Source: Zantedeschia hybrid cultivar
Taxonomy: Eukaryota > Streptophyta > Magnoliopsida > Alismatales > Araceae
Direction of reading: 5' to 3'
NCBI GenBank assembly: GCA_030544215.1
Contig: JARZZO010000016.1
Location: forward strand, 59,065,501 to 59,129,500
DNA: 64,000 bases
This document shows positions 48,512 through 58,961 of the stretch, one piece after another (the stretch's first letter is position 1; every line of letters starts with the position of its first letter). Under the pieces are notes generated by a model, which was not told the DNA's origin, did not search any database, and was given only the letters and a program-made list of their open reading frames with translations. The position numbers and the translations under genes were made by a program.

Positions 48512-48973
48512 GAGCCAGATGACCCCTATGAAGCTGGCTACACCACAGATCTGCTCTGGAGGGGGACATATCCTTCTCATGTTTTCATGCCCCATACTTT
48601 GTTTCGCACATTGCTCCTGACCCCGACTTGGTCGCGGGTCATTATTGAAGATATTCCACGGGCTCCTCCCGTTATGATTACTCTGTCCCCTCGGGACCTC
48701 ATTCCACCACCTCCTCTCGATCTAAAGAGGATGTATGATTTAATCTGGGACATACTGCTGTATGATCCCCCTAATCCCTTGGCCTTGGTGCCATTTCCTC
48801 CATCTAATTCTCCTTCTATTTGTATTCATTCCTGTTTTATGCTTAACTCCTCCACTGTCAAAAAAAAAACGCCAATTTGGCAACAAATTCTTCCCATATC
48901 CTCATTGAGGAAACCTCTTACTTGTCCGATCACACCCCATTGCACGGGTCTTTCGGTCAAGATTCTCTCCTAG
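48512..48973 (+). pseudogene. Element A gag-protease, 3' tail after element B
   Basis: This continues the frame broken at 24,570 and runs to a stop at 48,971-48,973. The Trp codon lost in B is intact here. The tail is Pro/Leu-rich with no recognised domain and overlaps the pol frame from the A10 run onward. Confidence 0.85.
48860..48869 (+). promoter_or_regulatory. Putative -1 frameshift slip site in element A (A10)
   Basis: The gag frame reads GTC AAA AAA AAA ACG. One base back gives the pol frame, open across this point. B keeps the same arrangement with A9, and both runs preserve the two frames relative to each other because the length change is offset by the neighbouring base. Confidence 0.55.
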
Positions 48974-51900
48974 ATCTACTCTGCCCCTCCCCTCGGGAGG
49001 ATTCTCCTGTATCTCCACTTGTATCCCAGGATTTCCATCCTGCTTCATCATCATTAGGTTATAATAGGGAGTCTAGTGAAGTTAGGCAGTCTAGTTCTAG
49101 GCAGGTTAGTCAAGTTAGGAAATCTAGGAAGTCTAAGGGTAGGCGAATTCCAGATAGATACCTCAAGGACTTAGCTGATAGATGCTTTTCTTGCTCTTTA
49201 ATCCCTCAGTTTTTAGAAAATCCAATTCAGATGCCAGAAGATTGTATGGACGATGAGTCAGTCAATGATGGGTATGAGGTGTATGAGTTAGTACATGAAA
49301 AAGACCCCATTATTGAAGATGAGGAAGATGACGAGGATGCGGCTGAGGCATATGCCAGTGGAGTGAAGAGATTCGATGAACCCTCAGCTGCCGTAGAAGA
49401 GACCACCAAAGAAATCAATTTAGGGACTGAAGACGAACCTAAGGTTGTCCTCGTCAGCAAAAATCTTTCTACAGAGGATGAGAAGGTAATGGTACAAGTA
49501 CTTAAGGACTATAAGGACACTTTCGCCTGGAGTTATGAAGATATGCCGGGGTTAGACTCATCTTTAGTTGAACACAGGTTGACATTAAAGGAAGGAGCTA
49601 GCCCGGTCAAGCAGAAATTAAGGCGATTCCACCCACAAATGGCTTTAAAGATGAAGGAAGAGGTCGACAAATTACATAAAGTCAAATTCATTAGAGTTGT
49701 CCTTTATCCGCAATGGGTGGCCAACATAGTCCCGGTTATGAAGAAGGACGGGAAGGTCAGAATTTGCATTGACTTCCGCGATTTGAACCGGACGTGTCCT
49801 AAAGGTGATTTTCCATTGCCTCATATTGATGTACTCATTGATAATACTGCTAGCTATGAGACTTTATCATTTATGGATAGGTTTTCAGGGTACAATCAGA
49901 TTAAGCTGGCAGAAGAAGATTAAGAGAAGACGTCATTCACTACACCTTGGGGAACATACTGCTATGTCGTCATGCCATTTGGATTGAAGAATGCTGGAGC
50001 CACTTATCAGAGGGCTATGATGGAAATATTTCATGACATGATGCACATAGATCTGGAAGTGTGTGTGGATGATTTATTGGTTAAATCTAAGACAAAGGCT
50101 GAGCATGCCAAAGTTTTGGCAAGGGTATTAGAGAGATCGAGAGAGTATCAGTTAAAGCTGAACCCCAAGAAATGTGTATTCGGGGTATCTTCAGGAAAAT
50201 TACTTGGATTCATTGTCAGCAAACGGAGAATTGAGATCGATTCCAACAAGGCGAAGGCTATCAGAGAAATGCCACCTCCCAAAAACTTGAAAGAGTTGAG
50301 AGGATTAATCGGGAGGTTGCAATTTATTCGCCGCTTTGTCTCTCAACACTCACAAAGGTGTAAGCCGTTCTACGAGCTTACCAAGCCGGGAGTCAAATTC
50401 GATTGGGACGATAAGTGTCAGGAGGCATTCGATGGATTAAAGAACTATTTAGCAAGTCCTCCTGTTTTGAGACCACCATCTCCAGGCAAACCACTGATAC
50501 TTTACATTTCTGTCCTGGATGATGCAGTGGGGACTGTCCTAGCACAAGAGGATGAAGAAGGAAAGGAGAGGGCAGCCTACTATCTCTCTAAACTTTTCAA
50601 CCCCGCTGAACAGAGATACACAGCGATGGAGAAAACATGCGCAGCATTGGTTTGGGTTGTTCAGAAATTGAAGCATTATTTCCTGGCCCATGAAGTCCAT
50701 CTCATCACTAGAATGAATCCGATCAAATTCCTTCTGGAGAAATATGTTCTTACTGATAAGTTAGCGGGATGGCAAAGCTTTCTATCTCAATTCGATATCA
50801 TTTACATTCAGCAGAAAGCGATCAAGGGCTATGCCATAGCAGAACATCTCGCTCATCATCCCCTTCCTCGATTTGATCCAGTGCGATCAGAGTTTCCGGA
50901 TGAGGAACTGATGTCCGTAAATCAAATCATAGATGATATGTGGACTCTGCATTTTGACGAAGCTCTGAATTCTCATGGAAAGGGGATCGGTATCGTTCTG
51001 TTATCACCTGAAGGTGTCACCATTCCACAAGCCTTTCAACTTGACTTTCCAGTCACCAACAATATAGCTGAATACGAGGCACTCCTTGCTGGCCTCGAGG
51101 CTGCTCATTTTCATGATGCCACCAAACTCAGGATTGTGGGTGATAGTCAACTGATTCTTCGCCAAGTACTGACCAAGTATCGAACTCTTGATCCCAAGCT
51201 CAAGCCTTATCAAGAACTTACTTCTGCTTATTCAAAGCTATTCACAAAATTGATCTTTGTCCATGTCCCTAGGAATCAGAACATCTTAGCTGACGCTCTA
51301 GCTTCACTTGCATCCTCTCTTGATTTTCCAATCAGCAGGCAATCCGAATCAATCATAGTTCACAGGCGTCTTTCACCTGCCGTGAAAGACCCTTCATTTC
51401 TTAGAACTAAGGAGAAGTTGCTGAAGAAAGTCAGAGATAGAAGTATTGTGGAAAAAAGAGAAATCATGTTGATGGAGCTGTTAGAAGAGATGGATGATGA
51501 ACAGAAGCCATGGTATTATGAAATTGCCAAATATTGTGAAGATCAATCATATCCTGAGGAAGTTACAACTGAGGAGAAGAGAGCTATCAGGAGAGTTGCT
51601 CAACGATACACTCTAGTTGGGGGAGCACTGTACAAGAGAGATTTTGATGGAGTTCTTCTGAGATGTCTAGACGAAGATGAGCTTTGGAAGGTTATGGAAG
51701 GAGCTCATAGTAGAGTTTGTGGTGGCCATGTCAATGGACAGATATTAGCAAAGAAGATCTTTAGACAAGGATTTTATTGGCCAACCATGGAAGAAGACTG
51801 TGTAGGATATGTCCGTAGGTGTGCAAAGTGCCAACTTCACGTCGACAAAATTCATTCTCCAGCATCTTCACTCCATCCTGTTTCTTCCCCATGGCCTTTC

Positions 51901-52770
51901 TCCATGTGGGCTTTTGACATCATTGGACCCCTTGGTAATCCAGATTCCGGCATCAAGCAAAAATCTTTCATTCTCACGGCAACGGAATACTTCACCAAGT
52001 GGGCAGAAGCTGAAGCGTACACGGAAGTCAAAGCATCAACCGTCTGCAAGTTCATCATGAAGAACATCATCACCCGATTTGGAATTCCAAACACCATCGT
52101 CACTGACAACGGACCGCAGTTCGTGTCACAAGAATTGAAGGACCTTTGCAACAGGTATAGAATTGCATTGCACCATTCGTCTCCTTATTATCCGCAAGGC
52201 AATGGCCAAGCAGAGGCAATTAATATGACTTTGATAAAAATCATCAAAAAGACGTGCAAATCTAACAAATTCACAGACTGGCCAGAAAAATTAGTTGAGG
52301 CTCTATGGGCCTATCGAACTTCAATCCGCACGCCCACTGGGCAAACTCCTTATTCCTTAACATTCGGAATGGAGGCGGTAGTTCCATACGAGATCCTTAT
52401 ACCGTCATTAAGAGTACAATTGAACAAGGAATTTTCCATTGATGAACATCGTTCAGCACTCCTTGCTCAATTGGAACTCTTAGACGAGAGAAGATGGTCA
52501 GCTGTTAATCATGCAAAAGTTTATCAAAATAGACTAGCACGTTTTTATCAAAAGAAAGTCATTGAACGTAAGTTCAAAGTCGGTGAAATGGTCGTCAAAA
52601 GGATTTTTGTAAAACCTGGTGGTCCGCGTTCTAAGCTCCAACCCAACTGGGAAGGACCTTGTGTTGTATCGCACGCTTTTCCTGGTAATGCTTATCGTCT
52701 TGTCAATGCAGAAGGAGAAGAGCTAACTCATCCCTGGAATGGTTTACATCTTAAGAAATATTACCCTTAA
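48877..52770 (+). pseudogene. pol: Element A pol with one nonsense codon and an altered RT active site
   Basis: Same domains and length as the B pol. TAA at 49,921-49,923 replaces a Gln codon inside the reverse transcriptase. The catalytic YVDD is CVDD (just past 50,055), and the FDG of the second RNase H is FDE. The integrase D, D and E residues remain. There are no frameshifts in 3.9 kb. Counted from the same TTG as B; the real entry is probably from gag by frameshift. Confidence 0.94.
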
Positions 52771-54084
52771 GTTAAAGAGTCAATCAGCATGGTACAAAGA
52801 CCAGTGGAATCGGAAAATTTATAAACTCAAATTTCTTTGTTAGTCTGGATAATTTAACTTCAAACATATCACTGCACGCACTGACACGTTTGATTCGTGA
52901 GTAACAAGAGATGCCAAGTCCTAAGGAATACTGAAAACTTGACTAAAAGTGTAAAGTACAAATCATTCATTTTAAAGCAAAAGTCCGCTTTACACTCGGC
53001 CCATGAAGTCGGAACGAGACTTAGAATAGACTACCAAGAATACCCGCCATCTTAGTAGGAGGCCGTCATAAAAAAATGGGGGAGATCCGTCCCAAAGAAA
53101 AGAATAGAAAAGCAAAAGCAAAAGGCAAAATCCAAATGACAAATCAAAAGGTCATTACACTACAAACGTTACATCAAGGCCATGAAATGAAACAAAAGGG
53201 AACGCAAGGTTGATAAATACCCCGGAAAGAAAATGACCGAACCCCAACGGATACTAGGGTAGGAAAGGAACATCTTTTTAAGTCTCCGGAACCTTCTCAT
53301 TGGCTTTCTAAACTTATTCTTCTTTTCTTTCTAAAGAGGCGTACTCCAAACTTAAGGAATGGCTTAGATTGACTAAGGGTCAAATCATCAAATAGGATCA
53401 CGAATGGAAACATAAGTTCAAACACAATAGGTTTAAGTTAAATTGTTGAAGAACAATTTGGGAATTAAGTTCATAAATGAATATGATCTTTTGATCTGAG
53501 TACCATGCTGGTCTTTTAGTTCACATACATATGTCCAAAAAACCAAAAAAAATACATATTTCAAAAATCCAAAAAAATACATATGTCCAAAAAAATAAAA
53601 AAAAATACATATTTCAAAAATCCAAAAAAATACATATGTCAGAAATCCAAAAAAATACATATGTCAAGAAAGTAAAAAAAAAAATACATATTTCAAAACC
53701 CAAAAAAAAGTGATATTTCAAAACAACAAAAAATATTTTAATTAGCATTTGCTTATTGCATTTGGTATGTCTCATTCCTTTTATTTTCAGTGAGCATTTG
53801 TTTGCTTGTATGTTGCATTTTGCTTAAGTTTACTTATGGTTCAATTACCTTTGTTGATAAAGGCTATGCTCCTTGACTATTTATTGAAGGAAAAGATTGA
53901 TCGACCATTTATTTGGTCAGGCAAGGGACTAAGCCTAAATAGATACTTAACATGTTTGTTAAGTGATGTATAGGATGCAAGACAAACACATAGAATGCAA
54001 GATTGGAGGCCAAAAGTTTCATGTATATCATCAAAAGGTGTTTTGTACATGATACACAAAAGAAAGTCAAAAATACATGAGCCC
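52771..54084 (+). other. Element A region between pol and the antisense PMD gene
   Basis: Non-coding. It aligns with the B 3' region up to about 53,981, where the A-specific block begins. It contains the A-rich tandem array at 53,524-53,745. The last 100 bases would be the 3' untranslated end of the antisense gene. Confidence 0.7.
53524..53745 (+). repeat. A-rich short tandem array in the A 3' region
   Basis: Units of about 25 bp such as CCAAAAAAATACATATGTC and ATACATATTTCAAAAATCC. It corresponds to the array at 27,297-27,512 in B. Confidence 0.8.
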
Positions 54085-56920
54085 TTAAGGATGACTCTCT
54101 CCCGCCCCCTCGTCGAACTGACTCTGAGCCTCGTCAGGCGCGTCCGGCGGTGGAGCTCTAGGAGGTGGTGGTCCCATCAAACTCGGACCAGCTTGGCCTG
54201 ATGATATGGCCACGCTCGCGGTGAACGCACTCCCGTGCCCCCTTTCCTGCGCTCGTTGGCGGGCACGTCGGTAACGCTCCTCCACGCTGCGTCGCTCGTG
54301 CTCTGCAATGCCAAGCTGGACCCGGAGAGCAGTCATCTCAGCATCCATCTTCTGCCGCTCCTGCCTCTCCCGCTCTCGCTCCTCGGTGATGAACTCCAGT
54401 CGGGACTGGAGGCGTGAGAACTCATGAGGAAGATCTCCGGTGGAGAGGCGAGCCACCTGCTCCTCGAGATCGCGAACCCGGGCCGCATCTGCTTTAGCCC
54501 TCTGAAGGGCTTCATGAACCTCAGCAACCTGAAGGGAAGTTATTGTTAGTCCAAGGCAATCAAGTAATCAAAATCAGATTCAGAAATCAAAGGGAAAGAA
54601 CTTACCTGAGCAGCCCGGTCCTCCTCCGCAAGAGAAGCTCGATGGATGGCAGAGGCGAGCTGGCTCTGAAGGTCAGCCAGAGCAGCCTCGTGGACAGCAG
54701 AAGAAGTGGATGATGAAGCTCCATTGACAGGGGGAGCCGCCTGGGTGTAGACGGCTCGTTGCACCAAAAGACAACTGTCAGTGTTAATCGCCAAAATAAT
54801 TAATTAATCAAAACATCCATTTATAAACATGCATACATACCAGATCGAACAGCTCCTTCTGGACTTGTTCTAGTTGGGCCTCCGCATTATGTAGGCGGAC
54901 CCGGAGGTCGATGATGACCGCATCACGTGCATCCTGCATATTACACATACATACATACATTCACAAACATAAATCAAGATAATAATAAAATTAAAGACGC
55001 ATAAAAGCATACTTACATCGAGCGGTCGGAGGAGTCGCAGCTGATCGGCGTAATGTGTCCGATACTGTTGGAGGTAGGCTGCGCTACTCTCCGCTCGTGA
55101 CTCAACTCGGACACCCCGGCGATGCCAGTCTTCATATTGTTCTGGGAACTTTGCTCGCCAATCAGTGAGGGCTTGCTTACCCCTCATGCTCCTCCCAACA
55201 CCCTCCGGGACCTCCTCAGCAATCCACTCTTGGTGGAGGCCCAGGGTCCTCATTACAAGCCGGAGGCGGAGGGGCTCGATCTCGTTCAAGCAGTGCAACC
55301 ACATCTGCCTGCCGAACCTCCTCCTGCCAGCCGTCACCCACGGCTGACCCTCCTCGCCCATACCGAGGTACGGGTGCCAGATCACCTGCATATAGGTTAG
55401 ATGCACTCATATAAATGACTTGCATTTAATAAGGGAAAGATCACATTTAATTGAACAAGTTAAGAACTTACCAGGAGCTCCGGGTAATCAAGGAACTGAC
55501 GGCGGAGGGCCGTCAACTGGTGGTGTTGTGGCGCTGTGTCCACTATCGGCTGCCAGCGGCAGGCCAATGGGACAGCGCCCGGTCGTACGATTCTCGCTCT
55601 GCCGAGCGGAAAATAATGGTAGCTCCATACCTGCATATATGGACATATAGGTTAGTAAAGCATCATATTACATTGCATTGCATAAACAAATAATAAATAA
55701 CTTGATACCTGGAGAAATGGCGAAAAGTCACTGACAGTCGTCTCGCGGTCCGGCGTGACCGCAGACAAATCGGCGAACAGGTGGGCCAGAAGGGCCGCAC
55801 CCCAGGCATACTCTCCTAATCTATCTAAGTCATCTAACAAATACAGAAACCTACAATGAATGTGGTCGCCCTTCGTACCGAAGAGCAACCGACCAAAAAA
55901 GAAAACTAGAAAGACCCTAAGCTGCCTATCTACCTCCTCCCCCTGACTAGGGTCGCTACAATATACGGTGGAGGATGACTCTGCTAACCTATCTCTGAAC
56001 TCCTCCCGGGTCTCGTCTGATCGACGCCGGGACTCCTCTAGTCCTAGGGCGGCCTCCACCTCTACCCTAGGGACCATCCTAGACTCTCTGCCTAGGCTGG
56101 ACACTTCTATTCCTAACAATGCCTCCGCCAATCCCTGGTAGTTGGGGTAAGTCACCCCACTCACCGGTCGGCCCTCTACCCTGAGGCCAGTAATCCTGGC
56201 CACATCCTCTAGGGTGGGGACCATATGTCCCCACGGCATTAGGAAAGCCCGACTTTCTGCATGCCTCTCCCGCAGCGCCTGCAGGAGGACCAAATCGAGC
56301 CAAAACGGCTTGATGTCCAAGACCTCGCCGAACCCCATCCGGCGCAGGCGCGCCTTCTGGAAGTCCGGGAGTCCCCGGTACGCACCTATAACTAAGTCCC
56401 AGCTTATTCTTGCCCTCATCACTCCCTGCAAATAAAAGCATAAAAAATGGGATCAGTAATAAATAAAAACAGAATTAAAACATTTATGTCTGAAAGGCGT
56501 CAGCACATATGGACGTCTTTTAAAATACGTCTACAGGGACTGACGCAAATCAGATTCATTTTCTGCCTAATTAAAAATTCGGAATTTGACCTTGAAAGGC
56601 GTCGGCCCAGGGTGACGCCTTTTGAATGGCGTCACCTGGTCTGGACGCCTTTCAAGATCCGATTCCGGGTTCTTGAGAGAACCCCTTTCTTCTCTCTTTT
56701 CTTCATCCCATTCATTCCATAGGAAACTCACCGTGTGGAGGTCGCCCTCCTCTTCTTCTTCCATGGCCACGGGCGCCGGTGGAGGGATTTCTTCCTCCAA
56801 GAACACCGCCGCCTCGGCAAGTGCGGCCGGTACCTCTTCCGGGGCTTCTTCCACGGGAGCCGCCCTCCGCCGCCTCTTGGCCAAGGCTTTGGTCTTTCTA
56901 GAACTCTCACCGCGCTCCAT
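54085..56920 (-). CDS. Antisense plant mobile domain (PMD) gene inside element A, seven exons, apparently intact
   Basis: My exon model, all GT-AG: 56,920-56,732; 56,425-55,709; 55,630-55,472; 55,385-55,017; 54,933-54,841; 54,740-54,606; 54,528-54,085. The sizes (189, 717, 159, 369, 93, 135 and 444 bp) are all multiples of three, so every intron is phase 0 and the 701-codon frame has no stop. Donors include GTGAGT, GTAAGT and GTATGT. The acceptor at 54,741 is the least certain. The protein has a basic, acidic N-terminus (KRRRR, then EEEEE), then the PMD core: FLMPWGHMVPTLEDVARITG, LDDLDRLGEYAWGAALLAHL and SDFSPFLQVWSYHYFPLGR. A Glu/Arg-rich coiled coil and a Pro-rich tail follow. PMD proteins include MAIN/MAIL-type nuclear proteins and copies carried by transposons. 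The upstream DNA is CT-rich with five dyads; intron 1 has four more. Confidence 0.85.
56426..56731 (-). other. PMD gene intron 1 with four dyads
   Basis: A 306-bp intron with donor GTGAGT and acceptor TTTGCAG. It contains dyad cores starting at 56,497, 56,527, 56,599 and 56,629. The other introns are 77-100 bp and have none. Confidence 0.8.
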
Positions 56921-57410
56921 AGATCTAGAAGAGGGAGTTTTTGAGGGAGAGAGAAAGGAGTTCGCCGGTCGCCGGAGCTCGGAGAGGAAGGGGAAGAAAG
57001 AGGAAGTTTTGAGAAAAGTGAGGAAGAAAGGGGGGCTTCGCGGGTCTGTAAACAAAAAGCTAAAAGGCGTCGACTCAGATAGACGCGTTTTAGGGTGCAT
57101 AAGTTGAGGCGGCAAGGACAGCTGTTTGAAATTGAGTGAAAAGCGTCCACATGTCCTGACGCGTTTTAGGTTACCGCCAATTCTGGTCAGAGCCGTACGC
57201 AGCATGATAATGAAAGGCGTCTGATCTTCCAGATGTGTTTTATGGAATTAATCACGGAATTAATGGCAGAATCCTGGAAAAAATAGGAGAGAGAATTGAA
57301 ACGCGTCTAGTATTGAAGACGCAATTTAAGCTTAAATCGGGGTTTTTGAGGATTAAATTGAATTTCTGGAAAATGAATTATGGTTGAAAGGCGTCTTACT
57401 GAGTGGATGC
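56497..57410. repeat. Nine dyads around the start of the PMD gene
   Basis: Cores start at 56,497, 56,527, 56,599, 56,629, 57,067, 57,143, 57,217, 57,303 and 57,391. All have 10-nt spacers, and no two spacers are alike. None falls in an exon. Confidence 0.88.
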
Positions 57411-57587
57411 GTTTTGCGTTAACAGAACTCGAACTGTCAAATTTTCAGGAAAAATCTAGTTTTTGCTAAAGGAAAAATCATGGGCATATCATAAGAAGTT
57501 AAGGGAAATTTTCAAGGCATGAAAAATAGTTCTTTATTCAATGAAATCTTTTATTACATCAAAAAAAAAAAGAAAGAAAGAGGACAC
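56921..57587 (-). promoter_or_regulatory. Upstream region of the PMD gene with five dyads
   Basis: The sequence next to the ATG is CT-rich, like a plant 5' leader. Further up are dyad cores at 57,067, 57,143, 57,217, 57,303 and 57,391; those at 57,217 and 57,391 carry one or two arm changes. The far end reaches the stop codon of the next antisense gene at 57,588. The promoter role is inferred from position. Confidence 0.5.
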
Positions 57588-58961
57588 TTAAGGAAGAATT
57601 TCATGAAAACCTTTGAGGTAAGGAAATTTCAATCCTCTATCTCTATCTTTAGAGGATTTTACACGATAACTAAAGCCAAGGTTCCACAAAGTGGTGATAA
57701 GTTCTGTGGCTTTATAATCTTCGTCGGATTCCAAGACACGCTTCTTGATCGGGGATGTAAAGGAGAACTCGGGGAATTCACGACGGCTCAAGCTAAGCTG
57801 AGTAAGGCACCGATGAGGATTGTATAACACGAACTCGGTGGCTCCAATCAACTTGAGATCCGCCCCCGCTGTACGGCGCACCCAAACAGGCTTTCCAACA
57901 AGAGCGAGTGGAGACGAGTCAAATATATCAGATGTCATGAGCTTCAGATACTCTCTCCAATCGGCCCGGGTCTTGAGTTTTGGGACTTTATTGACCATGT
58001 GCTCGTTGAACTTTACAATATTAGAAATACAGTGGATCGGACTATTCATGTAAATTTGAGATGGTCTTGGAGGCATCTTCTTACAATACTCGAATTTAAA
58101 GTGAAGTTCAACCCACAAGGCAAAGAGTAACATGCACCCATAGGGAGGACGACCCACAGATGCCGCAGAAAGCCCGCTGTAAAGATATGCCAAGAGTGCA
58201 GTGCTAATGGATTTACCTTCGAAGATCGCACAGATGGCACTGACCTGATCATCTTCCAAGATGTTGTCCTGCGCAGGGAAGAATAGAGCACCGGCAAGAC
58301 ATGTGACGAAAGCTTTCGTTACATCCTCCGCTTCGTCCTCCCTTAGATCATCGATCTCGTATAGAGTCCACTCAGCAAGCTTTGCAAGATTGATCCCCTT
58401 TTTGGTAAGGCATCCTTTGGCTTATGAAAGATCCTTCATGATTGATGTCAACAATTGTTGACCGATGATTCTCTCTCTTGTTAAAGCCATCTTATCTTTG
58501 GTCTTTGGGAGACCCAATAGAAGCTCCGCCTCCTCCAAAAGGATAGTGCACTCAAAGTCTTGGAAGAAGAACGTATGAGTTTGGGGATGTCACCATTCGA
58601 TCAAAGCACCCATAGCCGTCCAATCTACATTCGCACTCTTGTAGTGTTTGGCAAGCACCACTAGTCTTTGAAGGTTCCACTTGGAGATGAAAACTTGTAT
58701 GGAAAGCTTAACACTTTTTGCAAGTTTGCGAATCCAAGGGAGAGAGGTGAATTTTCTTGGGCCGGAAAACATGGGGTAATTCTGAAAACAAAAGGAAGGA
58801 TTGAAGAGTTTGAAGAACAAGATCAATTGAAGAACAAGAAGAAGAATTGAAGGGAAGTTAATTTAACTTACTTGAAGATTAGGATCCCTTCCGATGAGGT
58901 GATTCTCCACGTCGGAGATTTTTTCCAGCGACATCTTTATCCTCTTGTTTGAAGAACCCAT
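57588..58961 (-). pseudogene. Second antisense gene in element A: PMD/DUF7745-like, two exons, two stops
   Basis: Exon 1 is 58,961-58,872 (30 codons, MGSSNKRIKMSLEKI...), with donor GTAAGT. Exon 2 is 58,781-57,588, with acceptor TTTTCAG; the 90-bp intron is phase 0. The frame has about 427 codons. Segments such as HTFFFQDFECTILLEEAELL, GALFFP, then SISTALLAYLYSGLSAASVG and LLFALWVELHF follow the plan of PMD-related plant proteins, closest in my judgement to DUF7745. TGA at 58,592-58,590 (where Trp is expected) and TAA at 58,424-58,422 break it. It lies head-to-tail upstream of the PMD gene. Confidence 0.7.
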
